Part shown: positions 16,716 to 26,029 of the stretch, in pieces
How the letters are laid out: each line of letters opens with the position of its first letter
Numbering within the stretch: the stretch's first letter is position 1
Assembly: GCA_024401115.1 (NCBI GenBank)
Contig: JAKSLP010000030.1
Location: forward strand, 1-38,030
DNA: 38,030 nucleotides
From: Bacteroidaceae bacterium
Lineage (GTDB): Bacteria > Bacteroidota > Bacteroidia > Bacteroidales > Bacteroidaceae
Direction of reading: 5' to 3'
Translations under genes and position numbers: made by a program
The notes under the pieces: model-generated
What the model was told of the DNA's origin: nothing
Databases searched by the model: none
The model's input: the letters and a program-made list of their open reading frames with translations, nothing else

Positions 16716-16723
16716 TAACTTTG
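16716..16723 (+). promoter_or_regulatory. -7 element directly before the glycosyltransferase gene
   Basis: TAACTTTG matches TAnnTTTG exactly but ends only 7 nt before the ATG at 16731, predicting a leaderless or nearly leaderless mRNA. No clear -33 TTTG. Confidence 0.5.
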
Positions 16724-16730
16724 CCCCGAC

Positions 16731-17765
16731 ATGAAGTATTCTTTGATTATACCGGTGTACAACCGTCCCGACGAAGTGGACGAGTTGCTCCAGAGCCTTA
16801 CTACTCAGACCTTTACGGATTTCGAGGTACTGGTGGTAGAGGACGGTTCTGTGAAACCTTGTGAAGAGGTGGTGCAGAAATATGCCGGTAAGATGGAACT
16901 CCGCTATCTCAGCAAGAAGAATACGGGACCCGGAATGAGCAGAAACTTTGGTGCCGAGCGAGCCAAGGGTGAATACCTGATTGTACTGGATTCCGATTGC
17001 GTACTTCCTGCTGGATATCTGGCTGCCGTTGAGGCTGAGTTACAGCGTCAACCAGCAGATGCATTCGGTGGCCCTGACCGTGCTCACGAGTCATTTACGG
17101 CCACCCAGAAAGCCATCAACTATTCCATGACCTCTTTCTTTACCACCGGAGGAATCCGTGGCGGAAAGAAGAAAATGGATAAGTTCTATCCGCGCAGTTT
17201 CAATATGGGCATCCGCAGGGATGTGTATATGAAACTCCATGGATTTTCAAAAATGCGCTTTGGAGAGGATATTGATTTCAGTATCCGCATCTTCAAGGCT
17301 GGTTACCAATGCCGGCTTTTCCCGGAAGCATGGGTATGGCACAAACGCCGTACCGACCTGACCAAGTTCTTCCGTCAGGTGCACAATTCGGGTATAGCAC
17401 GCATTCATCTGTACAAAAAGTATCCGGAATCCCTGAAACTGGTGCACATGCTGCCTGCAGTCTTCACGGTGGGAAGCATCTTCCTGATTCTTTTTGCGGC
17501 AGTATGCCGGGTGATGGGTGTACACGGCTTTGAGATTTGCAACACATTGTGGTGGGTGGCCCTGTGGCCGCTGTTCCTCTTTTGCTTGCTGGTGTTTGTG
17601 GATGCCTCTTTGCGTAACCGCAGTTTGAAAATCGGTTTTCTGGCCATCGATGCTTCGTTCATCCAGCTGATGGGCTATGGCACCGGCTTTATCCGGGCCT
17701 GGTGGGAACGATGCGTGAAGCAAAAAGGGGAGTTTTCAGCTTTCGAGGATACGTTCTATGATTAA
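16731..17765 (+). CDS. Family 2 glycosyltransferase with C-terminal membrane segments
   Basis: 344 residues. GT-A fold: MKYSLIIPVYNRPDEVDELL at the N-terminus (nucleotide-sugar binding), VLVVEDGS, VLDSDC as the DxD-type metal motif (about residue 85), and FGEDIDFSIRI as the acceptor/base ED motif. Two hydrophobic segments follow (about 240-262 and 272-292), anchoring it in the inner membrane. It transfers a sugar to a lipid or glycan acceptor; donor and product are not determinable. It overlaps radC by 8 nt and leads the radC-DUF59-lpxH unit, and the lpxH link hints at LPS or surface glycan assembly. Confidence 0.88.
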   Translation: MKYSLIIPVYNRPDEVDELLQSLTTQTFTDFEVLVVEDGSVKPCEEVVQKYAGKMELRYLSKKNTGPGMSRNFGAERAKGEYLIVLDSDCVLPAGYLAAVEAELQRQPADAFGGPDRAHESFTATQKAINYSMTSFFTTGGIRGGKKKMDKFYPRSFNMGIRRDVYMKLHGFSKMRFGEDIDFSIRIFKAGYQCRLFPEAWVWHKRRTDLTKFFRQVHNSGIARIHLYKKYPESLKLVHMLPAVFTVGSIFLILFAAVCRVMGVHGFEICNTLWWVALWPLFLFCLLVFVDASLRNRSLKIGFLAIDASFIQLMGYGTGFIRAWWERCVKQKGEFSAFEDTFYD

Positions 17766-18447
17766 CGGATTGAGCATAAACCAGTGGGCGGAAGCTGACC
17801 GCCCCCGGGAGAAGATGGCGGCTCATGGGGCTACAGCCTTGTCTGATGCGGAATTGTTGGCTATACTGATTGGTTCCGGTAATGCAAGTGAGAGTGCTGT
17901 TGACCTGATGCGCAGAGTGTTGTCGGGCTGTGGCAACAACCTGAATGCTCTGGGCAAAATGAGTTTGGAAGAGCTTTGTGCCTATAAGGGTATAGGTATG
18001 GCCAAGGCCATTACCATTCTGGCAGCTTGCGAACTGGGCAAACGTCGCGGGCAGACCGATTTGCAGGAGCGCTTGCGTCTGGAGACCTCGCAGGACATCT
18101 ATGCCTACATGCACCCTCGCATGCAGGATTTGCAGGGCGAGGAATGCTGGGTGATTCTGCTGAATGCCAACCTGAGGGTTATTGATGCCCAATGTGTGAG
18201 CCGTGGAGGCCTGAGCAGTACGCTGGTGGATGTCAGGGTGGTGCTGCGTGAAGCCATAGTGAAACGTGCCTCCATGCTGGTGCTTTGCCACAACCATCCT
18301 TCAGGCAGTGTCCGTCCCAGCCGGGAGGACGATATGCTGACCAGCCGGATGCAGAAGGCCTGCCAGACAGTAAACATCCCCATGCTGGATCATGTAATCG
18401 TGGCCGATGGAGGATATTTCAGCTACAATGATGAAGGAAGACTATAA
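17758..18447 (+). CDS. radC: RadC-family JAB/JAMM domain protein
   Basis: 229 residues. N-terminal helix-hairpin-helix-like UPF0758 part (LSDAELLAILIGSG; LCAYKGIGMAKA), then a JAMM metalloprotease-like domain with the complete zinc motif LCHNHPSGSVRPSREDD (two His plus Asp) and an upstream Glu-containing strand. The historical DNA-repair role is doubtful; family function is unknown. It overlaps the end of the glycosyltransferase gene and precedes the DUF59 gene by 30 nt. No anti-restriction or mobile-element context is present, so this is the chromosomal form. Confidence 0.93.
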   Translation: MINGLSINQWAEADRPREKMAAHGATALSDAELLAILIGSGNASESAVDLMRRVLSGCGNNLNALGKMSLEELCAYKGIGMAKAITILAACELGKRRGQTDLQERLRLETSQDIYAYMHPRMQDLQGEECWVILLNANLRVIDAQCVSRGGLSSTLVDVRVVLREAIVKRASMLVLCHNHPSGSVRPSREDDMLTSRMQKACQTVNIPMLDHVIVADGGYFSYNDEGRL

Positions 18448-18477
18448 CATAAGAAGATAATAAAATACATTGAGTAT

Positions 18478-18789
18478 ATGACTAAGTTAGAAATAGAGGA
18501 GCGTATCATCGAGGTCATAAAGACAGTCTATGATCCGGAGATTCCTGTGAACATCTACGATTTGGGCTTGATTTACCGCATTGATGTGGATGATGAGGGT
18601 AAGGTGGAGATTGACATGACACTGACTGCTCCCAACTGTCCTGCAGCCGATTTCATCATGGAGGATGTGCGCATGAAGGTGGCCAATGTCACCGGAGTGA
18701 CCGAGGCTCAGGTGAATCTGGTGTTTGAACCGGAGTGGGACAAAGAGATGATGACCGAAGAGGCAAAAATGGAATTAGGCTTCATGTAA
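18478..18789 (+). CDS. DUF59 / MIP18-like (SufT-type) iron-sulfur assembly protein
   Basis: 103 residues covering exactly one DUF59 domain: VIKTVYDPEIPVNIYDLGLIY, then TLTAPNCPAADFI with the conserved Cys. It is thought to help maturation of Fe-S proteins. Bacteroidetes often carry it as a stand-alone gene or within a suf cluster; no suf genes are here. It is one nucleotide from lpxH. Confidence 0.92.
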   Translation: MTKLEIEERIIEVIKTVYDPEIPVNIYDLGLIYRIDVDDEGKVEIDMTLTAPNCPAADFIMEDVRMKVANVTGVTEAQVNLVFEPEWDKEMMTEEAKMELGFM

Positions 18790-18790
18790 T

Positions 18791-19558
18791 ATGAGAAAGA
18801 ATGTGTATTTCCTTTCCGATGCTCACTTAGGCTCACGGGCCATAGAGCATAGCCGTACCCAAGAGCGGCGGTTGGTGAATTTCCTGGATAGCATCAAGGA
18901 TAAAGCCTCTGCTGTGTACTTGTTGGGCGACATGTTCGACTTCTGGTTTGAATATAAGCTGGTGGTGCCAAAGGGCTATACCCGTTTCCTGGGCAAGTTG
19001 AGCGAACTGACCGACCGTGGAGTGGAAGTGCACTATTTTACCGGTAATCATGACATCTGGTGCGGTGACTATCTGGAGAAGGAGTGCGGAGTGATTCTGC
19101 ACCGTGAGCCGGTCACTACCGAGATATATGATAAGGTGTTCTATCTGGCCCACGGCGATGGTCTGGGCGATCCGGACAAGAAGTTCAAGTTCCTTCGTGC
19201 ATTGTTCCATAATAAGGTGTGCCAGGCCTTGTTCCGGATGGTTCATCCCCGATGGGGTGTTGATTTCGGATTGGCATGGGCCAAGCACAGCCGTCTGAAG
19301 AGAGAAGGCGGCAGGGAGCCGGATTACATGGGTGAGGACAAGGAGCATCTGGTCATCTACGCCAAGGACTATCTCAAGTCGCATCCCGATATCAACTTCT
19401 TTATCTTTGGACACCGTCACATCGAGTTGGACTTGTATTTGAACCGTTATAGCCGTGTGATGATACTTGGCGATTGGATCAACTGTTTCTCCTATGCGGT
19501 GTATGACGGTGAACACATGTTCCTGGAAAATTTTGTGGAAGGCGAATCGATGCCATAA
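18791..19558 (+). CDS. lpxH: UDP-2,3-diacylglucosamine diphosphatase (LpxH family)
   Basis: 255-residue calcineurin-like metallophosphoesterase. All five metal motifs are visible: SDAHLG (residues 9-14), LLGDMFDFW (44-52), GNHDIW (85-90), AHGDGLG and FGHRH. The FDFWFEY segment and the length are typical of LpxH, which hydrolyses UDP-2,3-diacylglucosamine to lipid X and UMP in lipid A synthesis at the inner membrane. It starts 1 nt after the DUF59 stop and ends at a bidirectional terminator. The exact LpxH role is by family similarity; a broader UDP-sugar phosphoesterase role is possible. Confidence 0.88.
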   Translation: MRKNVYFLSDAHLGSRAIEHSRTQERRLVNFLDSIKDKASAVYLLGDMFDFWFEYKLVVPKGYTRFLGKLSELTDRGVEVHYFTGNHDIWCGDYLEKECGVILHREPVTTEIYDKVFYLAHGDGLGDPDKKFKFLRALFHNKVCQALFRMVHPRWGVDFGLAWAKHSRLKREGGREPDYMGEDKEHLVIYAKDYLKSHPDINFFIFGHRHIELDLYLNRYSRVMILGDWINCFSYAVYDGEHMFLENFVEGESMP

Positions 19559-19587
19559 AAAAAGCGACTCATTCGAGCCGCTTTTTT
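19557..19587. terminator. Bidirectional terminator between lpxH and esterase A
   Basis: Stem GCGACTC/GAGCCGC (19564-19570 and 19575-19581) with one mismatch, loop ATTC, flanked by A7 and T6. Converging genes share it. Confidence 0.85.
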
Positions 19588-19595
19588 GTTGCTTA

Positions 19596-20819
<1,224 letters not shown>

Positions 20820-20835
20820 TTAACTATTAATTATG

Positions 20836-20843
20836 CAAAAATA
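20836..20843 (-). promoter_or_regulatory. -7 element for esterase A
   Basis: Minus-strand TATTTTTG matches TAnnTTTG. No TTTG at the -33 spacing. It lies in the 97-bp region shared with esterase B. Confidence 0.5.
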
Positions 20844-20853
20844 CGAAAAATAA

Positions 20854-22077
<1,224 letters not shown>

Positions 22078-22087
22078 ATGGAACCAT

Positions 22088-22121
22088 AAAAAAGCGGAGC
22101 CGGTAAGACTCCGCTTTTTTT
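22088..22121. terminator. Bidirectional terminator between esterase B and lepB
   Basis: Stem GCGGAG/CTCCGC (22094-22099 and 22109-22114) with a 9-nt loop, flanked by A6 and T7. Confidence 0.85.
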
Positions 22122-22129
22122 GTGTATCA

Positions 22130-23002
22130 TTATTTGATTTCCTTCCAGAACCGGTCCCATCTCAGCTTGCCCGTATAAGGATTCACCGATTTCCATATTC
22201 TCACAGCCTTTCCGGCAATAAAAGGCTCTGGAACCAGTCCCCAATAGCGGGAGTCATGGGATGCCTCCATGTTATCTCCTCCGGCAAAATAGTAGTTCTC
22301 CTGAAATTGGTAGTACCGGATAAGACTGTCATTCAGGTACACGTCATTCCCCTCTCTTGTCACTCTCTTCTTCTGCTCCCAGGCTATCATGCTGTGATAG
22401 AGTTTCCACTGCGTGCTGTCCATCCTGACAGTCTGTCCTTTCGAAGGAACAGGTAAAGGGCCAAAATCAATAATGGTCCATCCCAGAACGGAATCATGAG
22501 GGAATGCCTCCATCAGGCTCTTATCAAGCATGCCCGCACTCACCCTTTCCAGTCTTTTCTGGGACCGGACATTTCCCAAGGGCTCATTTACTCCCCTGAC
22601 CTGATAATGTCCGTTCCTGATTTCCAGTGTATCGCCAGGAACAGCTATGCAGCGCTTTACATAATATAGTAGGGGATTGATATAAAGTGAATCCGTATCG
22701 TCAGGGTAGGGGGCATTGAACACCATGATGTCATTCCGCTTCAGGTGCGAGAATCCGGGCAACCTGTAGATGGGGAACTGCTTTTTCCGGGCAGCATCCT
22801 TCAGATTGAAGATTCTTCCGCCCATCACCCATTTGTTCACCAGCATATAATCCCCCACCTGCAAGGTGGGCAGCATGGAACCCGATGGGACATTGAACGA
22901 AGCCCATGAAGTGACAAGCAGAAGATAATGCAGAGCCATTAGCCCGCATATGCCAAGCCATATTTCCAGAATAATTTCTATAAATGCCAGAAGCCGTTTC
23001 AT
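22130..23002 (-). CDS. lepB: Signal peptidase I (S26 family)
   Basis: 290 residues. One N-terminal membrane helix (about 8-32) anchors it in the inner membrane, with the catalytic part in the periplasm. The Ser/Lys dyad is visible: NVPSGSMLPTL (Ser42) and YYVKRCIAVPGDTL (Lys116). Box E is GGDNMEASHDSRYWGLVP. It cleaves signal peptides of secreted proteins. The length between boxes D and E is enlarged by an insert (about 135-215), as in Bacteroidetes type. It may be one of several signal peptidases; it is not next to the lepA/lepB housekeeping cluster seen elsewhere. It stands alone with its own promoter. Confidence 0.93.
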   Translation of the reverse strand: MKRLLAFIEIILEIWLGICGLMALHYLLLVTSWASFNVPSGSMLPTLQVGDYMLVNKWVMGGRIFNLKDAARKKQFPIYRLPGFSHLKRNDIMVFNAPYPDDTDSLYINPLLYYVKRCIAVPGDTLEIRNGHYQVRGVNEPLGNVRSQKRLERVSAGMLDKSLMEAFPHDSVLGWTIIDFGPLPVPSKGQTVRMDSTQWKLYHSMIAWEQKKRVTREGNDVYLNDSLIRYYQFQENYYFAGGDNMEASHDSRYWGLVPEPFIAGKAVRIWKSVNPYTGKLRWDRFWKEIK

Positions 23003-23035
23003 CTCTATGGGTTAAACCTGGTTTTATTTCAAGTG

Positions 23036-23067
23036 CAAAATTAGGCAATTCAAATTATTAAGACAAA
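23036..23067 (-). promoter_or_regulatory. lepB promoter
   Basis: On the minus strand TTTG (23064-23067), 20-nt spacer, TAATTTTG (23036-23043): exact consensus, about 34 nt before the ATG. Confidence 0.8.
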
Positions 23068-23072
23068 TAATT

Positions 23073-23167
23073 AAGGTATACTTTTTAAGGTGTATCAGGC
23101 GTGTGTCAATTGTGTGATTAACAGCAAATTGAACCAATTTTACGCAAAAAGGAAGGTATACTTTTTA
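23073..23167. repeat. Direct repeat of a 15-mer containing GGTATAC
   Basis: AAGGTATACTTTTTA occurs at 23073-23087 and exactly again at 23153-23167, 80 bp apart. A related AAGGTATACATTT lies near 30928 and another GGTATACTT near 31006. Confidence 0.7.
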
Positions 23168-23185
23168 GGAATTGGGTAGAATATA

Positions 23186-23577
23186 CGCATTTACTCGTCA
23201 CTCATCACCTTTTGCATTTATCATACTGATTAAAAGATAGTTATAAGGTGATGAGTGGAAAAGCACTCATCACCCCACTCATCACCCTTTAGAAAAGGTG
23301 CTAAGGATTGCTTATCCTTAACCCGCTGTCCCAGTTATGGCAGTGAACGGTCATAGAGCTGACAGCATGGTAACGTCTACCTGAGAGCAGGTATATCACT
23401 TAAGTAAGTAATGCAAGTTACTTAAGTAACCGATGTCAACTTACTTAAGTAACCGTTGTCAATCAGTAAGGTGACGAGGTTATGAGTGGGTGATGAGTCA
23501 ACGACCACTCGTTACCTTGTATCATTTTAATAATCACCTAATTAAAGGTAAAGGGTGATGAGTGACGAGTAAATGCG
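23186..23577. repeat. Inverted repeat with perfect 24-bp arms enclosing about 340 bp
   Basis: Arms at 23186-23209 and 23554-23577 are exact reverse complements, and the match continues with few mismatches outside. The motif GGTGATGAGTG or its complement is repeated inside: a perfect hairpin at 23247-23274 (11-bp stem, loop GAAAAG), another copy at 23276-23286 and a partial copy at 23489-23498. Smaller hairpins lie at 23302-23320 and 23378-23393. No gene is seen within. Confidence 0.85.
23397..23463. repeat. Tandem 23-bp repeat with palindromic core TTACTTAAGTAA
   Basis: Two adjacent 23-bp units (23418-23440 and 23441-23463) agree at 21 of 23 positions, preceded by a partial copy CACTTAAGTAA at 23397. 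The same 11-12-mer core recurs at 24362-24372 and 24384-24395 beyond the ATPase remnant. Confidence 0.85.
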
Positions 23578-23613
23578 AGTATTTGTTTATATCCCATAGA
23601 GACCTGCAGTTAG

Positions 23614-23696
23614 TCCTCTATAAGTCTTTATTCTGAAGACTTATAAGTCCTTCGCTGAAAGACTGCGCAGTCTTTCGACAAAAGACTTATAGAGGA
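23614..23696. repeat. Cloverleaf-like inverted repeat next to the ATPase remnant
   Basis: Perfect 16-bp outer arms (23614-23629 and 23681-23696) enclose a 7-bp hairpin (23622-23628 with 23636-23642, an alternative pairing) and a perfect 20-bp palindrome at 23657-23676. It lies 10 nt beyond the stop of the minus-strand fragment, so it could be its transcription terminator or the end of a transposable unit. Confidence 0.85.
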
Positions 23697-23706
23697 TGTG
23701 ACTTGG

Positions 23707-23973
23707 CTATTCCTTAATCTCCCACTCTTCCATATAGCGATGCTCAGATGAGAAATTGGCACCCACCTTTATCACCTTTCTCGGGTCATTCAGGAATGGG
23801 GCAGCATACTGCTTGTCCTCTATCTGCTGAAGGGCTTCACGGGCAGTACCGTCCAGCTTCAACTCGAAGATATAAACATAGTCGGGAGTCTGCAGAACCA
23901 CATCCACACGGCCATTACTGGTATGGCGCTCTACCTGTGTATAGAAACCCAGCCAACTCCCTGAGATTAATGG
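23707..23973 (-). pseudogene. C-terminal remnant of an AAA-ATPase-like / PD-(D/E)XK (DUF1703) protein
   Basis: About 85-90 in-frame codons encode the end of a Bacteroidetes ATP-binding protein family: WLGFYTQVERHTSNGRVDVV, then YIFELKLDGTAREALQQIEDKQYA and FSSEHRYMEEWEIKE to a natural stop. The Asp of GRVDVV and the E-x-K of FELKLD are the PD-(D/E)XK nuclease-like motif. The family is normally about 510-530 residues with an N-terminal P-loop ATPase domain, which is absent. Upstream the frame closes near 24010. A TACCTTTG promoter element remains at 24030-24037, so the loss looks like an internal deletion that kept promoter and 3' end. There is no credible start codon, although a GTG at 23907 could initiate 66 residues. 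Confidence 0.75.
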
Positions 23974-24029
23974 AAAACAAACAGGGGATGTACAATACTT
24001 GGATATAACCGATTAACTCATAAAGAATG

Positions 24030-24037
24030 CAAAGGTA
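24030..24037 (-). promoter_or_regulatory. -7 element upstream of the ATPase remnant
   Basis: Minus-strand TACCTTTG matches TAnnTTTG; no -33 partner is visible. An ATG shortly downstream is followed by a stop after two codons. Confidence 0.45.
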
Positions 24038-24057
24038 CAATCACATGGAAATATCAT

Positions 24058-24090
24058 TGGCACTTTATGGACTTTTCTGGCACTTTATGG
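24058..24090. repeat. Tandem repeat TGGCACTTTATGG, 20-bp period
   Basis: The 13-mer occurs at 24058-24070 and 24078-24090 and is followed by a degenerate third copy to about 24100. Confidence 0.75.
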
Positions 24091-24260
24091 CACTTTCTGC
24101 CACATTTTATCGTAAATGCTTACACTATACCATTCAACATAGATTCAGAATAAATTACCCTTTACTCTAACATAACATAGCTATACCATTGATTTCTATC
24201 AGCATTAACACCGCTTAAACATAGCTAAAATATAGGGTGCAAAAGCGGGCTTAAAGCTAT

Positions 24261-24351
24261 GGTGAAAGAGACCTGAAGCGAAGGTGAAAGAGACCTATAG
24301 CTATGGTGAAGCTAGTAGGCTTAGTAAGTGTCAATGGATTGCCTTACTAAG
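24261..24351. repeat. Tandem 22-bp repeat GGTGAAAGAGACCT plus inverted repeat
   Basis: GGTGAAAGAGACCT is at 24261-24274 and 24283-24296, with a truncated copy at 24305. A perfect 9-bp inverted repeat CTTAGTAAG/CTTACTAAG follows (24320-24328 and 24343-24351). No coding potential seen between 24037 and 24411. Confidence 0.75.
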
Positions 24352-24411
24352 TGGTTGCAGTCACTTAAGTAAAAGGGGTATGGTTACTTAAGTGGCTGCC
24401 CAATATAACAG

Positions 24412-26013
24412 TTATTCAACCTCAAACATGGCATCCCACCGGTGTTCATGGCCCTGCGCATCTAATCCGGTGAGAACGGCACGGAATGTACCGGTCAAAT
24501 CGGAGGTATAGAAGGTACAACTGTCAGTGTTTGGATTCACACAGGGGTTCCAATACAAGGTGTGGCGGAAATCGGGAGCTGAGGACTGCCGCATCTCCTC
24601 TGTGTCATACACCGGCATGTAGTAGGCCGGACGGTCCTGCGGAAAGGCATAGGTGAACATCTGCGAGTCCTCGGGCAGATAGATATCCGACAGGGAGGCA
24701 CGGTGCGACATGAAGGAGATGACACCGTTCCAGATGTTTTCACCAAAGGTATAGCGGCCATCATAGACCGCCAGGTATTTCAGGCGGCGGGCATCGTACT
24801 GCAGCAGCTCATCCACGTCGCTGATGGGCGCACCATCCAGCAATACCATGGCGGGCCAGTTCTGGATGCCGTTCACATAGCTGATGAACAGCTGGTTACG
24901 GTCACCCACCTTGCGGCGGTTAATACCCGTCACAAACTCCAGAATAATCTCACGTACAGTTTTGAACCGCGTCCATTCGTCCAGGTCATAAAGACGTGCC
25001 GGCTCGTTGGATTTCAGCTGCACATTGAATGGCATAGGCTCATGAGGCAGGCTTGCCTGCACCGCATGCTGAACCTGCATTCCCACACTGCGGTCATTCA
25101 GCCCATTCCGGTCATAGTACATCTTCAGTACGGGAAGATCCTCCGGCACGACTCCCTGATAAGGCGAAACCGTCTCCATGGCAGCCTGTGCATCCTCACT
25201 GCCGAATCGGTTGATCACCACAGGCAGGTTGCCCGTCAGCCCCGAGGTATAATAGCGTGTGGTGCCGTCGGGCTGCTGCTGTCCCTCGAACAGTATGGCA
25301 TTCTGTCCCACTGCAGCCAGCACGGACTTGCCGCCATGACCGTTCAGTTGCCGTGCGGTCACCACATGTCCCTCCATCTCCGGGAAATGATTCTGTCCCT
25401 CAGGCAGAGCGGCAGCCAGGCGGGGCATCTCTACGGGAACGGGACTCAGATCACGGCGCGAGACTGACAGCGTCAGGCTGCGCATTGTCGCAGCCTCTGC
25501 AGGCAGAGCCAGCTGCACACGGCTGCGTATGCGGTATGACGCCCTATCTGCCTGCAATCCTCCCAAGACACCGGTCCTTACCGGGTTTTCGCCTTCCATC
25601 CATTCCACCCGGTCCGTTTCCGAGGTGTGCATCAGGTTCACCACGGGCAGTACCTTACGGGCATAGTGCTCCGGGGAGAAGTTGCGCATATAGCGGGTAT
25701 AGACCGACATCAGGTAGTTGCCGCTGTGCATCGAGTTGGGCAGATCCATGGCTGCCCATCCCTCACCGTCTGTCAGCTGCACCATGCACTGTGCCTGAAT
25801 GCCCTGCCCGTCGCACAGTTCCACATAAGCCACCTTGCTGAAGGTCAGCGGTTTGCCACTCTCATCGGTCACATTCACCTTGACCAGCATCTGCTCACCC
25901 GTCAGGTAGCAGTCCTTATCGGTCACGGCACGGGTGTATTCCTGCAGCGCCTGTGCCTGCAGCTGCAGTACCGCAGCCAGCATCATACAGAGTATGTATA
26001 TTCTTCTTGCCAT
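24412..26013 (-). CDS. Secreted MG2-domain protein with C-terminal TonB-plug-like domain
   Basis: 533 residues. Signal peptide (about 1-21) is followed by an alpha-2-macroglobulin MG2-like domain (about 25-110; DKDCYLTGEQMLVKVNV). A middle beta-rich region follows, then a segment at about 385-435 resembling a TonB receptor plug without a barrel: MVLLDGAPISDVDELLQYD, LAVYDGRYTFGENIWNGVISF. The end (DFRHTLYWNPCVNP, FYTSDLTGTFRAVLTGLDAQG) is another MG-like strand set. The second of two close ATGs is chosen because GGAGG, a rare clear Shine-Dalgarno in this window, lies 7 nt before it; the first ATG at 26019 touches it. It is the last gene of the operon with a DUF4249 lipoprotein and a TonB receptor. 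Related Bacteroidetes MG2-plug proteins are usually longer. Function unknown; a periplasmic or outer-membrane partner of the receptor is the best guess. Confidence 0.75.
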   Translation of the reverse strand: MARRIYILCMMLAAVLQLQAQALQEYTRAVTDKDCYLTGEQMLVKVNVTDESGKPLTFSKVAYVELCDGQGIQAQCMVQLTDGEGWAAMDLPNSMHSGNYLMSVYTRYMRNFSPEHYARKVLPVVNLMHTSETDRVEWMEGENPVRTGVLGGLQADRASYRIRSRVQLALPAEAATMRSLTLSVSRRDLSPVPVEMPRLAAALPEGQNHFPEMEGHVVTARQLNGHGGKSVLAAVGQNAILFEGQQQPDGTTRYYTSGLTGNLPVVINRFGSEDAQAAMETVSPYQGVVPEDLPVLKMYYDRNGLNDRSVGMQVQHAVQASLPHEPMPFNVQLKSNEPARLYDLDEWTRFKTVREIILEFVTGINRRKVGDRNQLFISYVNGIQNWPAMVLLDGAPISDVDELLQYDARRLKYLAVYDGRYTFGENIWNGVISFMSHRASLSDIYLPEDSQMFTYAFPQDRPAYYMPVYDTEEMRQSSAPDFRHTLYWNPCVNPNTDSCTFYTSDLTGTFRAVLTGLDAQGHEHRWDAMFEVE

Positions 26014-26029
26014 ATTCATTCCTCCTTTA

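Noticed and set aside
23397..23463. Possible CRISPR array from the 23-bp repeats
   Set aside because: Only two full units, directly adjacent with no unique spacers, and no cas genes nearby.
23186..23706. Retron-like non-coding RNA
   Set aside because: Hairpins are present but no reverse transcriptase gene lies in the window.
23003..24411. Intact insertion sequence in the repeat island
   Set aside because: No transposase reading frame and no terminal inverted repeats with target duplications could be identified.
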